Source of the DNA: Bacteroidota bacterium
Lineage (GTDB): Bacteria > Bacteroidota > Bacteroidia > Sphingobacteriales > Sphingobacteriaceae
Length of the DNA: 64,000 bases
Reading direction: 5' to 3'
Assembly: GCA_013288235.1 (NCBI GenBank)
Contig: JABDCF010000002.1
Location: 1 to 64,000, forward strand
The first letter of the stretch is position 1; each line of letters opens with the position of its first letter. The notes beneath the pieces were generated by a model. That model was not told where the DNA came from. It made no database searches and worked only from the letters and a program-made list of their open reading frames with translations. A program made the translations under genes and the position numbers. Below, piece by piece: positions 20,944 through 30,649 of the stretch.

Positions 20944-22626
20944 TTATTGAACGCTTACTATGTTCTTCTTAGCTTCCTCTTCATTTTTTCTTTCCTGCAC
21001 CTCATTTAGCCTGGCCTGCTCCTCATTTCGGATAGCCTGCGCCTCGTTTTTCTTTACCTGTATTTTATTTAACCGTACCTGTGCCTCGTTACGTTTATCC
21101 TGTTGCTGGTTCTTCCCTGCCTGCGATTCATTTAACAAGGACTGCTCCTGGTTTTTCGCTTGTTCCTGGTCTTTAACCGCTTGTGCCTGATCAATCTTCG
21201 CCTGTGCCTGGTCTTTTAAAGCTGCTGCCTGGTCTTTAATCGCTTGTTCCTGGTCAAGCCTGGCCTGTTCCTGGTCTTTTCTTGCTTGTTCCTGATCGCG
21301 TTGGCCCTGTTCCTTTTCCGAAAGTTCCCGCTTGCTATTTAATTCTGCCGCAGCTATCGGTTGTATTACTTCGTTAATTGGTTTTACAGGCGTCGTTCTT
21401 TCTTGTATGCCGGATATGCCATTTTTCATTTTTATGACGGTTTTCGTCCGTACACGTTTTATTTCAGTCTTTAATGCTTGGGTAACGGTTGCGCTGGTTG
21501 CGGCAATGGCTTTTAAGGGGCCAACGGGTACGGCGGCCGAAGCTACAATAGTATGTGGTTTCTTAAAACCGCTTTTCGCATATTCTTTTATTCGCGCCAC
21601 CGAGGCCGCAGTCATCAATACTGAAAGAACAAGGATACTGCCTATAAAAAATATCTTTTCGCCCAGGCCAAACGTCATATTTTTATTGCCGAGAATACGG
21701 CTTACCCTGCGCATCAGGTAATTTCTTTTGCCGGGGAAAGCAACTGCGTAACTTGAACCATACATTTCATGCTCCTTAAAGCTGATGAGCGCCTGTACAA
21801 AGCCAACCTTATTTTGAGTTTGCTCCAGCGCGATATCATCACAGCAGTTTTCACGCTCTTCCCTTAATAAGGATGATATCCACAACAAACCGGGGTTAAA
21901 GAAAAATATAGTTTCAGTAATGTTTTGCAAGAAATTCACAAAATAATCATTGCGGCGAACGTGGGCCAATTCATGCAATAAAATTGCCTCCACCTGCTCT
22001 GTTGGCAAACCTGCCAATAAGCCAACCGGGATAAGGATAACCGGTTTTAAATGGCCTACAACCACCGGCATTTTAATATACCCGGATTGCAACAGCGTAA
22101 CCGCTTTTTTAATTTTTAGTTTTTCGGCAAAAGTGTTTGCAGTCTTAACCCAAAATTCCGGTGGGCCGGATACCTGGCGGTTCCTGATTTGTTGGTTGTA
22201 TACCAGGCAGCCCATCATTTTTACGCTTTTAAACAGGAAAATAATGAACCAGATCAATACCAGCAGCGGCTCATTAGCAGAAAAATAGGCTGAAAGTGTT
22301 TTTATGAAATGTTTAAAGCCATGTATATTACCGAAAAATAAAGCGGATGTTGCGGTTCCGCCGTTCCCGGGCAGCAACGATCCTGAAGTTCCCGCAATCG
22401 TGCTATTCAATTCGTAAATAAAAGTAAAAGCGCAGGCGGCTGTAAAACCCACAAATAAAACCAGCACCAGGTTGTAACGGTAAGCGGCATTTGCTTTTTT
22501 GGCGAGCATTAAAACTGCACCAGCTATGATCGCAAAAAGTAAACCCTCCCATAACGAGTGGATCAGCATCCAGCCAAAGGCTGGGATCATTTTATCCACA
22601 AATGCGCTTATCAAAACCTGGCCCAT
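20944..22626 (-). CDS. M56 (BlaR1/MecR1-like) membrane metallopeptidase with C-terminal heptad-repeat tail
   Basis: HELAHVRRNDYFVNFLQNI (HExxH), several TM segments, C-terminal tail RDQEQARKDQEQARLDQEQAIKDQ...RNEEQARLNEVQERKNEEEAKKN. Confidence 0.92.
   Translation of the reverse strand: MGQVLISAFVDKMIPAFGWMLIHSLWEGLLFAIIAGAVLMLAKKANAAYRYNLVLVLFVGFTAACAFTFIYELNSTIAGTSGSLLPGNGGTATSALFFGNIHGFKHFIKTLSAYFSANEPLLVLIWFIIFLFKSVKMMGCLVYNQQIRNRQVSGPPEFWVKTANTFAEKLKIKKAVTLLQSGYIKMPVVVGHLKPVILIPVGLLAGLPTEQVEAILLHELAHVRRNDYFVNFLQNITETIFFFNPGLLWISSLLREERENCCDDIALEQTQNKVGFVQALISFKEHEMYGSSYAVAFPGKRNYLMRRVSRILGNKNMTFGLGEKIFFIGSILVLSVLMTAASVARIKEYAKSGFKKPHTIVASAAVPVGPLKAIAATSATVTQALKTEIKRVRTKTVIKMKNGISGIQERTTPVKPINEVIQPIAAAELNSKRELSEKEQGQRDQEQARKDQEQARLDQEQAIKDQAAALKDQAQAKIDQAQAVKDQEQAKNQEQSLLNESQAGKNQQQDKRNEAQVRLNKIQVKKNEAQAIRNEEQARLNEVQERKNEEEAKKNIVSVQ
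20950..21320 (-). repeat. 21-bp/7-aa tandem repeat tract in the M56 gene
   Basis: Consensus (R/K)(D/N)(Q/E)xQAx repeated; same unit in 19285-19530 and 20215-20480. Confidence 0.85.
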
Positions 22627-22633
22627 TTTATTG

Positions 22634-23038
22634 TTATTTTGCTTTTTCGAATTTGTTTAGCATCTCTTTTATTTTTTGCAACTCCTCTGCCGACGTTTTG
22701 TCATTATCAAGCAAAGCAAGCATTAAGCTGCTGGCCGAGCCGTTATACATCGAATCCATAAAACGGGAAAGTAAGTTGCCTTTTATTTTATCCTCCTCAA
22801 CAGCTGCACTGTAAATATGCTTCATATTGGTTTCGTCCCTGTCAACCATTTCTTTTTCTTTCATCACCTGCATCAACTTTAGGGTTGATGTGTACTGCAC
22901 TATTTCTTTTTGCTCATTAAGTTTATCATGTACAAAACGAACGGTTGAGGGGCCATGCTTCCACAAAACCTGCAGCACATCCAATTCGGTTTTGGTGGGA
23001 ATTATAACTTTATCCGTATCTTTTTTAAATAACATCAT
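22634..23038 (-). CDS. BlaI/MecI/CopY family transcriptional regulator
   Basis: TELDVLQVLWKHGPSTVRFVHDKLNEQKEIVQYTSTLKLMQVMKEKEMVDRDE. Confidence 0.93.
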   Translation of the reverse strand: MMLFKKDTDKVIIPTKTELDVLQVLWKHGPSTVRFVHDKLNEQKEIVQYTSTLKLMQVMKEKEMVDRDETNMKHIYSAAVEEDKIKGNLLSRFMDSMYNGSASSLMLALLDNDKTSAEELQKIKEMLNKFEKAK

Positions 23039-23276
23039 AAACCAAAGGTATGTATTAAAAACGTACGTTGCAAATATTGCGTTAAATTTTTTGCAGGTAT
23101 TTTCTTACTCATTGATTTTCAATGATATAAAAAATAGATGAGTAATTATCACGAAGAATAAATGAAGAACTATTCCAGGTTAGGATGCCAAAAACTGTTG
23201 TTCAAAAGCTAAATTTTTGCAGGCTACGAGGCATTCCTTACGGATAAAATCGGGAAGTGCATCTTCATTTTTGAAT

Positions 23277-23510
23277 TTAAAAAATAGCTATGCCACCTTC
23301 AAAATGGTATTGGATATGATGCTGAAGTTTATCACGAAGCAAGGATTCATCGTTGTTAATAATAAACCAGCCATTATAATGCTGTTCAATTTCGTGCAGC
23401 CGCTCGTTAAATTTTTCAATGATCTCCAAACATTCTTTAGCTTCATCACCAATATAAAGAATATTATTAAAAGAAATCCAGTTTGTTAGGGGCGCACGTT
23501 TCATCGTCAA
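23277..23510 (-). CDS. Hypothetical protein
   Basis: 77 aa ORF with ordinary composition (FNNILYIGDEAKECLEIIEKFNERLHEIEQHYNGWFI). Confidence 0.45.
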   Translation of the reverse strand: MTMKRAPLTNWISFNNILYIGDEAKECLEIIEKFNERLHEIEQHYNGWFIINNDESLLRDKLQHHIQYHFEGGIAIF

Positions 23511-23596
23511 ATAGTTTATAGCACCAAATTATTGGTTGAAGATGAAATTGTAATGAAAACCAGGTTATGAATATGATTGTTACAATTGATATTTTT

Positions 23597-23685
23597 AGTG
23601 GTAGTAGCAGAAGGTAGTAGCAGTAGCAATAGTAGTGCATCGTGGTAAATAATTCAAAAACTGCTACTGCCACTAACTATCCCTA
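23597..23685. repeat. Word-hairpin, GTAGTAGCAG family
   Basis: gtggtagtagcagaaggtagtagcagtagcaatagtag / ctgctactgccactaactatccctac; reaches the 23683 stop codon. Confidence 0.7.
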
Positions 23686-24090
23686 CTTTACCCCATCCCC
23701 GCTTAATTCGGGATGATAATGCAGCCCCGGGGTGAGCCAATGCAACAAGATCACCCTTGAATACCTAAAATTGAACGGCGAAAGTATAATGCCTGCCGAC
23801 ATGATGACAATTACATATACCCAGGGGTTGTTGCTCCCTGTTAAAACATGGAGTGCAACGGCCAGCGTTACCATTTCGGCAACAAACATGGCATAGCTAA
23901 CCAGCATCGCTACGTAAAAATAGCCGGGCTCGCGTTCATATTCAAGGCCGCAATGTGGGCAGTTTTTGTACATTACCTGCGATTTAAAACCGTACATAGG
24001 GGTTGCAAACATGGGGCCACGCCTGCAGCGGGGGCATTTGGCATTAACTATTGCGGGCCATGCGGATAATTTGATTTCCTGGTTATTCAT
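23683..24090 (-). CDS. DUF983 family protein
   Basis: AKCPRCRRGPMF ... MYKNCPHCGLEYEREPGYFYVAMLVSYA. Confidence 0.92.
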   Translation of the reverse strand: MNNQEIKLSAWPAIVNAKCPRCRRGPMFATPMYGFKSQVMYKNCPHCGLEYEREPGYFYVAMLVSYAMFVAEMVTLAVALHVLTGSNNPWVYVIVIMSAGIILSPFNFRYSRVILLHWLTPGLHYHPELSGDGVK

Positions 24091-24970
24091 GGTGGTTTTG
24101 ATTTAATATTTTCTTTCTGAATTCTTCGGGCGTAATGCCTTCTGCTTTTTTAAAAAACTTGGTAAAGTATGAATTGTCGCTAAAATTGAGTTCTGATGCT
24201 ATCGCCGTTATATTTAGTTGCGGATTAGTAAGCAGGCGCTTGGCCTCAAGCAATGTACGGTTCCTGATAACTTCGCCGGCCTGTATGCCTAACAGGTCTT
24301 TGCAAACTGCATTTAAATGATTTGGGGTAATGTATAATAGTTCGGCATAGTCTTTTGGCAGTTTAAGGCGGGTATAGTTCTTCTCAATTAACTTTTGAAA
24401 ATTTTTAAGCACAGTTTGATTGTAAGAAGCCGGACCACTGGCGCCCTTATTTGTATTTAAACGGTTAATTAAAATAAACAAACGGAGTATTAACACCCGG
24501 ATCATATCAGTAGCCTGCGTTTCGCCGCTTTCCGATTCTCTAATTATTTCTTCAAATAATATGAATATTTTGGCCTGTAACTTCTGGGGCACCTCAATTA
24601 CAGCATCTTTAAGGTCGCCGCTGAAAAATGAAAAGTTTTCGGCGTATGCTGGGTTCAGCAAAAAGGTATTAAAAAAAGCGCTCGAAAAATTAATAACATA
24701 GCCATCTGTAAAGCCTTCGAAGTTCCAGGAATGCACCTGGCCGGGTATCATAAAATAAATTTGATACGGTGTTACTTTAAAATTTTCAAAATCTATGGTA
24801 TGGCTGCCTGCTCCCCTTGTAAAAAGCACTAAATGGTAAAATGTGTGCTTGTGGGCGGCATGGAGGTTTTTATGATGAAGTAAATAGGGGGCAAAACGGC
24901 TTACGATGATATCATCCTGCCTAAAGTCGGATAAAGTACATATGTCATAAACCGGTGTGCTTTGTATCAT
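24083..24970 (-). CDS. AraC family transcriptional regulator
   Basis: C-terminal HTH: ELNFSDNSYFTKFFKKAEGITPEEFRKKI. Confidence 0.94.
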   Translation of the reverse strand: MIQSTPVYDICTLSDFRQDDIIVSRFAPYLLHHKNLHAAHKHTFYHLVLFTRGAGSHTIDFENFKVTPYQIYFMIPGQVHSWNFEGFTDGYVINFSSAFFNTFLLNPAYAENFSFFSGDLKDAVIEVPQKLQAKIFILFEEIIRESESGETQATDMIRVLILRLFILINRLNTNKGASGPASYNQTVLKNFQKLIEKNYTRLKLPKDYAELLYITPNHLNAVCKDLLGIQAGEVIRNRTLLEAKRLLTNPQLNITAIASELNFSDNSYFTKFFKKAEGITPEEFRKKILNQNHHE

Positions 24971-25039
24971 AGCACAAAACTAAGCACTATATTACCATTA
25001 CAATGGTACTTAATTGGGTTTTTATGGTACTTTTTGTAG

Positions 25040-25151
25040 GAAAGTCTGAAAAGTCTTAAGCTCTAAGTCTTAGGTCTATAGTCTAAAAAAAAGAATTTAT
25101 CTTTGTAATCACCGGCTTCAGTCTTTGAACTTAAGACTTTAGACTCAAGCC
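25040..25151. repeat. Word-hairpin, AGTCTTAAG family
   Basis: aaagtctgaaaagtcttaagctctaagtcttaggtctatagtct / cagtctttgaacttaagactttagactcaagc. Confidence 0.75.
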
Positions 25152-25637
25152 TTACTTTGCATCATTTATTTCTATCCAAAAACCATCCGGGTCTTGCAGA
25201 TATATCTGGTGTACGCCATCGGGCCTGAGCTGCACTTTTTTCGTCTCGCCATTCCAGCCACCATACTTCACATTTAAGGCATCAAGGTGTTTCATAAATG
25301 CATCAAGTGATGGTACGCTAAAACATAAATGGACACTTATATTATGTACTGTGTCAGGACAATTGCCCTGTATAACGTGCAAGGCAAGGCCCTCCCCTAT
25401 TTTAAACCACACATGCAGCGTATCATTAAACGGGTGATGTATTTTTTGCAGCTGAATTACAGTGCTATAAAAATCGGCTGTTTTTCTAAGGTTTTTTGCA
25501 CATAAAGCCGCATGGTTAAATACCGGCTGGTTAGCATTGTTGCTTTGCGAAAAACATAAATCGGGTAAAGCAAATACAATTAACAGGGTTGCTAACGGCA
25601 CGATTTTAATTAAGGCTGATCTTGAAATATTCATCAT
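25152..25637 (-). CDS. Exported VOC/glyoxalase family protein
   Basis: Signal peptide; FNHAALCAKNLRKTADFYSTVIQL ... YLQDPDGFWIEIND. Confidence 0.88.
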   Translation of the reverse strand: MMNISRSALIKIVPLATLLIVFALPDLCFSQSNNANQPVFNHAALCAKNLRKTADFYSTVIQLQKIHHPFNDTLHVWFKIGEGLALHVIQGNCPDTVHNISVHLCFSVPSLDAFMKHLDALNVKYGGWNGETKKVQLRPDGVHQIYLQDPDGFWIEINDAK

Positions 25638-25756
25638 TTTATCCGGTTTTAGAAAAACTAAATATACGGGATAAATTGGAGATCGGAGATTAGTTGCTGG
25701 AGGTTAGCGATTAATTAGCATAAAAGCAAACTGCGAACTAAAACCTGCAAACTACC

Positions 25757-25990
25757 TCACCAGGCCATCATTGGGCTCAGGTTGTAATCGATGGATGTAA
25801 TGGTAATGGTGTTGTGACGGTTCCAGTCTTCAATATCGATAAGGCCGGGCATTGTTTGGTAATGCCTGTCATCTTTTGAACATTTAACAATATAGCCTAT
25901 ATCATCAACCTGGGCTATCACAGGGCGCGAGCCACATTCTTTGCAAAGCTTGCAATAAATTGACACCGGTATATTCACGTAACCCCTCAT
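25757..25990 (-). CDS. Hypothetical protein with CxxC pair
   Basis: IYCKLCKECGSRPVIAQVDDIGYIVKCSKDDRHYQT. Confidence 0.5.
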   Translation of the reverse strand: MRGYVNIPVSIYCKLCKECGSRPVIAQVDDIGYIVKCSKDDRHYQTMPGLIDIEDWNRHNTITITSIDYNLSPMMAW

Positions 25991-26174
25991 ATTACCTTAA
26001 TACGGGGCTACTTTAAAAGAAGTTACCTAAAAATGAACTTTTATGCTAATATTTATCTTATTCACTAACATCCTGTTATAAAATACCTTAAAGTGTTATT
26101 TCAAATCTTTTCAATTTTTTTTGGCACCTTAATTGCAACTGTATTAATACATCTACTTTAAAAAATAAATTGTT

Positions 26175-26309
26175 ATGAAAAAGCACATTTTAAGACTAAT
26201 AGCCTTGCTGATATTTGCATCCGCTATATCAAGTTGTTCAGTGGAATACCGCGAACACCACAGGCATCACGATGACGGTGGGGGTGACCACCATTACCGT
26301 AATTATTAA
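26175..26309 (+). CDS. His-rich putative lipoprotein peptide (44 aa), not in the ORF track
   Basis: MKKHILRLIALLIFASAISSCSVEYREHHRHHDDGGGDHHYRNY; lipobox-like SSC. Confidence 0.65.
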   Translation: MKKHILRLIALLIFASAISSCSVEYREHHRHHDDGGGDHHYRNY

Positions 26310-26339
26310 TAATGGCCAACTAATCATTGTTAAAATATC

Positions 26340-26370
26340 AAAAAGCCTCTGTAACTACAGTGGCTTTTTT
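26340..26370. terminator. Hairpin terminator between convergent genes
   Basis: aaaaagcctctgta / tacagtggcttttt, one mismatch. Confidence 0.75.
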
Positions 26371-26383
26371 GTTGAAATTTACA

Positions 26384-27252
26384 TCAATGGGAAGGTTTGG
26401 TAACCAGCACCCAATCAACCAGTACTTTAGCATCACCGCCCTTTATTCTATCCACAGTTGTTTGCGGTATGCCGTAATAAGGCGCCTTTACTTTGTTTAC
26501 CCCGCCAGGATAGCCCCCTCCAAGTGCAAAATTCAGGATAATAAATTTAGCATTATCAAAAGCCCAGCGGCCATAGTGTTCAACCATGGCCCGTGTTACC
26601 GTGTACGTTACTTTGCCATCCAACTTAAAAACAATACTTTGGTCTGTCCAGTCAACCGAGTAAACATGCCATTGGGAAACATCTGTTCCGGGAGGGAAGA
26701 AAGCGCGGTAAACTAAAGGGGTATTCCCAAAATAGTTGGGACCATGCAGTGCATTACTTATCCAGCTTGAGTCGCCAACGGTTTCCATCATATCAATTTC
26801 GCCGCAATCAGGCCATTTGCCATTGCCAAGCGCCCAAAAGGCTGGCCATAAACCTGCGCCGCCAGTCATTTTCATACGGGCTGAGGCAGTACCATAAGTG
26901 AACTCCATTTTACTTTGGGTATTTATCCGGCCCGATATAAAATCGTACTTTTTATTTTCCTTACTTGTAAAACCGGGCTTATAAACAGCTTTAATAACCA
27001 ATGCGCCATTCACCGCACCTTCGGCCTTTGTGCCCTTCACAAGGTAAAGTGTTGCGGATGAATCGACATAAGCCTGTTGTTCATCGTTAACCGTATGACC
27101 GGTCACCTCAACATTCCATTTGGTACGGTCGAGTGTTTTTTCGTTAAAATCTTCAAAAAAAAAACCGTGTCGGTTTTTGGCGGCGCTTGCTGCGCTTTTA
27201 CCGAAGTTAGCATTGAAAACGCAGCTATTGCCGTGATATAAAGGATTCTCAT
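26384..27252 (-). pseudogene. GH16-like glucanase with frame break in A10 tract (27155-27164)
   Basis: Main ORF 26384..27106 has GLWPAFWALGNGKWPDCGEIDMMETVG. Upstream MRILYITAIAAFSMLTSVKAQQAPPKTDTVFF... is in another frame; correcting the homopolymer gives FEDFNEKTLDRTKWNVEVTGHTVNDE. Confidence 0.85.
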
Positions 27253-27283
27253 AGTTGATTATAATTGGTTTTGCTATTGCCCG

Positions 27284-27745
27284 CTATTTTACTTTCAGAT
27301 ATTTTTCAATGATTGTTCTGTCAATATTCTCCTTCTCAACTTTTTCAAGGCCAGTTTGAATTAGTGTATCATTTTTTATTTTAACGGTAAACTTAAATGT
27401 TTTGCCCTCCCAATTCTTATCGCTATAAAAATCAAGGTGTTCGGTATATTGATCGCCAACTAAAGTATAAGCGCCGCCACCTGCATCAAAATGATTACTG
27501 GAGTCCTTTTTAGTACCCAGATCGTGTCGGATAAAAACAAAATGTGTATCGTTAATTATCTTTAAAAATTTTTGGCCTTTGGTATAATCCGTAACAACGC
27601 TAACCCCTTTTGTAATGGTAGTGCCCGTAATCATTTGCCATGTACCATTGAGTTGGATTGACGGCTGGTTGTCACTTTTTGTTTTAGTAGTACATGAAAA
27701 AAGCGCTGCGATGGCGAACGATAATGCGATAAATTTAAGTTTCAT
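27284..27745 (-). CDS. Putative lipocalin-like lipoprotein
   Basis: Lipobox ALFSC; SIQLNGTWQMITG ... LKIINDTHFVFI. Confidence 0.6.
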   Translation of the reverse strand: MKLKFIALSFAIAALFSCTTKTKSDNQPSIQLNGTWQMITGTTITKGVSVVTDYTKGQKFLKIINDTHFVFIRHDLGTKKDSSNHFDAGGGAYTLVGDQYTEHLDFYSDKNWEGKTFKFTVKIKNDTLIQTGLEKVEKENIDRTIIEKYLKVK

Positions 27746-27873
27746 AATTTAAGATTGACAGGTTGAAATAATTTGTATGCAAGATGCAAAAATTATTATT
27801 TGATTGCCGTTCTAAAGTTACAACTTTTTAAAAAATTTTAAAAAGCGGGTAAATCTTTCTGTTTCTGCAATTC

Positions 27874-28809
27874 TCACATAAACGACAAGGAATTCCGGCT
27901 TGGCACATGCGTTGCTTTTATGGCCGGGAACTTATCTTTAAGCCAATTCAGCATATATTCAGAACCGGGTTCTTCACTGGCAATATGGCCCAGTGTTACA
28001 AGGGACAGGTTGTCGCCTTTTGCGAGGGCATCGCGCACATATTCTGCGGTTTCCCATTCCTGTATTTCGCCAACTATCAACACATCAGGCCTGTATTTCA
28101 TAATAGCTTCAATTTGTGCCCGGCCGCCTGCTGCGCCAGGTATAAACAACACATTTTTGCATACTTGCCCCGGGTTGCCCACATACCTTACTTTTTCAAT
28201 ATTCAGCTTTGTTTTTACGTGCATTATCAGCTTTTTTAAAGTTGTTGCAGGCAGGGTGATAATATTTGGTATCTTTTCATCGGCATATTTTTGCCAATCG
28301 AGTTTTGCCAATACACCGGTAGTAACGCCATCGGGTACCAGATGATGTATATAATCGTGGTTGCGCCATACAGCGATGTTATGCTTATTTAACAAATCTA
28401 TTTTATAACGGTAAACTTCATCGTTCTGTAGCCACGAAGTATCATCAGTATGATTATAAAATGTAGGCTCATGAGCTATAATAAAATTAGCATTAAGGTC
28501 AATGGCTTCACGTATTACTGCGATAGTGGCAAACATGGTGGTGACTATACCATTCACTTTTGTATCCGGGCTGCCTGCTTTTAAAGTGTCAACTGTAGGA
28601 TCTAAAACCCCGCCCGGCACACCTTTAATAAACATATCCATTATTTGCTTTACTGTGTAGGTTTCATCCCCACTAATAAAATTGGCTGCATTACTTAATA
28701 AGGGTGATGCTAAGAGCACACCGGCACCAACCGCCGCGGAAATATCGTAAATGAATTTTCTGCGGCTAAACCCGGAATCAATGGCGGCAAGGTCTTTTAC
28801 AGGTCTCAT
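27874..28809 (-). CDS. NIF3-like dinuclear metal-centre protein with Tat-like signal
   Basis: SRRKFIYDISAAVGAGVLLASP; NFIIAHEPTFYNHTDD; HKHNIAVWRNHDYIHH-type region. Confidence 0.8.
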   Translation of the reverse strand: MRPVKDLAAIDSGFSRRKFIYDISAAVGAGVLLASPLLSNAANFISGDETYTVKQIMDMFIKGVPGGVLDPTVDTLKAGSPDTKVNGIVTTMFATIAVIREAIDLNANFIIAHEPTFYNHTDDTSWLQNDEVYRYKIDLLNKHNIAVWRNHDYIHHLVPDGVTTGVLAKLDWQKYADEKIPNIITLPATTLKKLIMHVKTKLNIEKVRYVGNPGQVCKNVLFIPGAAGGRAQIEAIMKYRPDVLIVGEIQEWETAEYVRDALAKGDNLSLVTLGHIASEEPGSEYMLNWLKDKFPAIKATHVPSRNSLSFM

Positions 28810-28939
28810 AACTGGTTAGGATTAGTTTTTTAATTGAAAGGAAAGCTTATTTAAAGTTAAGCAATTTTAATAAGTAATATCAAAAAACAAATAAACCTGT
28901 AATGCCGTAAAACAAACTGCATTAATTGGTAGAATTCCT

Positions 28940-30415
28940 CTATCTACCATAATTCAATGTCACCAAACATACGCCAAAAGGCTTCAATTCAATGGCATCA
29001 CCACTTATTACAGACTGAACAGGCGCATCATCCCCCGAACGTTCATCAATGGTGCTTATTTTAGCGCCTTTAAATTCAGGAGGCACTTTTAACTGCACTG
29101 TTTTATTCCTTTTGTTGAGGATGAGTACTTTTTTGCTGTTGCCATTTGTGAAGCCCTGCCCAGCAATATCATCACCATTATTGGCAGCAATGCTTGTCTC
29201 AACTAATTTATCGCCTGCTTTGATGTTGTCTTTGATCATCTTCAAGACCCAGAAACGGGCGTTTGGTTTATTGTTTTGATAATTGATCATACTTACATCA
29301 GGGTATTGTGTTGGAAATCCTACCAATTGCGATTCGCCAATAACATCGATATGCGCTTTTGTCAACTCAATAAAAAAATACGAGTAGACCGATGCCGAAA
29401 GGTTCCAGTACACCGGGGTTATCGGCAGTTCGCGCATAGCATCGCTAACAAAAGTACCAAGTTCATCAATGTCTGTTTTAGTGTTTGGAGATAATCTTTT
29501 TCGAATATTTTCGATATAGCTTACAGCATTTAAAAAATTATCAGCTTTATCAAATAGCGTGTATTCATAAGCGTCAAACTTTTGGTTATTATTAGCATTG
29601 GCATAGCAATGATAGGATATCATATCCAGTTTAATGCCGGATTTGTGGTTGGCCGGGTTTAAAAAGTACTCAAACCATCCCGGTTTTTCAAAGGCAAGAG
29701 CCATGCCCACAAATTTAGTTTTTGGCGATACTTTATGGATGGCACTTACCATGGCATCGTAAATTTTGGTGTAGGCCTGCGGTGTAAAATTATGTTCCAG
29801 GTCAGGCTCGTTTAAAACTTCCCAATAGGGAATTTGATAATGATAGCCCGATCTGTGATATTTTCCCATTTCATCGGTAAATCCCCCTTTGGTGTACCAG
29901 CTTATCAGCCTTGTATAATAGCCGGTTAACTCCTTCAGCGTTTTATCCCTGAACTCCGAACCGCCGCCATAGCTCCAGCCCAACTCGTTAGGGTCTTTAG
30001 GATACGGAACTTTATAGCTTGTTTTAAACATCCATTGGGGTATCGTACTAAAATTCATTATCACCGAATGCCCTTTGGTAGCCTCCAGAAAGTCAATGGT
30101 CATCGGGTCGATCAAACTAAAATCCCATGAAGTTTTGCCGCTTTCAGGAGCATCCAGTTCTGCCACGGCTAATTTAGGATATGGAAACCATGGCACATAC
30201 CGCACATAATCAGCACCCAGGTCTTTTAAAGCGTCGAAAGAGCCATCGTGCATTGACGCCCCTCTGCGCAGCATAGGGTTACCAACCACCTGTAAGGTAG
30301 GCGTTGATTGTGATACCATTAAACTATTAGTCCATTTTACAGTGAGCGCCGGGCCTTGCGCCATGCAGGCATGCGCGCTAATAAGCAATAATGCAGCAAC
30401 AGTAAATTTTTTCAT
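28940..30415 (-). CDS. Exported clan GH-A glycoside hydrolase (GH39-like)
   Basis: Signal peptide; YWEVLNEPDLEHNFTPQAYTKIYDA acid/base region. Confidence 0.75.
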   Translation of the reverse strand: MKKFTVAALLLISAHACMAQGPALTVKWTNSLMVSQSTPTLQVVGNPMLRRGASMHDGSFDALKDLGADYVRYVPWFPYPKLAVAELDAPESGKTSWDFSLIDPMTIDFLEATKGHSVIMNFSTIPQWMFKTSYKVPYPKDPNELGWSYGGGSEFRDKTLKELTGYYTRLISWYTKGGFTDEMGKYHRSGYHYQIPYWEVLNEPDLEHNFTPQAYTKIYDAMVSAIHKVSPKTKFVGMALAFEKPGWFEYFLNPANHKSGIKLDMISYHCYANANNNQKFDAYEYTLFDKADNFLNAVSYIENIRKRLSPNTKTDIDELGTFVSDAMRELPITPVYWNLSASVYSYFFIELTKAHIDVIGESQLVGFPTQYPDVSMINYQNNKPNARFWVLKMIKDNIKAGDKLVETSIAANNGDDIAGQGFTNGNSKKVLILNKRNKTVQLKVPPEFKGAKISTIDERSGDDAPVQSVISGDAIELKPFGVCLVTLNYGR

Positions 30416-30459
30416 TGGGTTTATAATTGAGGTCTATATAAAAGTTATCAGATACAGTA

Positions 30460-30561
30460 AATCAAGAATCAAGGGCCAGGAATCAAGATAAACAGTAAAT
30501 AGCAGATAATCTAAGAACAATTTCTTTTCTCCTGGTTCTTGATTCTTAACTCTTGATTCTC
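30460..30561. repeat. Word-hairpin, AATCAAGA family
   Basis: aatcaagaatcaagggccaggaatcaag / ctcctggttcttgattcttaactcttgattct. Confidence 0.8.
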
Positions 30562-30649
30562 TTTCTCAACACACTTTAACAGTTTGTGTCCCAAGCAACT
30601 CTCCTAATTTTATAATTTTTTTTTGGGGGGGGGGCGAGCCGTTGAGCCA

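Noticed and set aside
20960-21190. ORF 76 aa on + strand, Phe/Cys/Ser-rich
   Set aside because: Antisense of the M56 repeat tail; low complexity.
19285-21320. Possible CRISPR-like direct repeats of 21 bp
   Set aside because: Repeats are in-frame coding heptads with no spacers.
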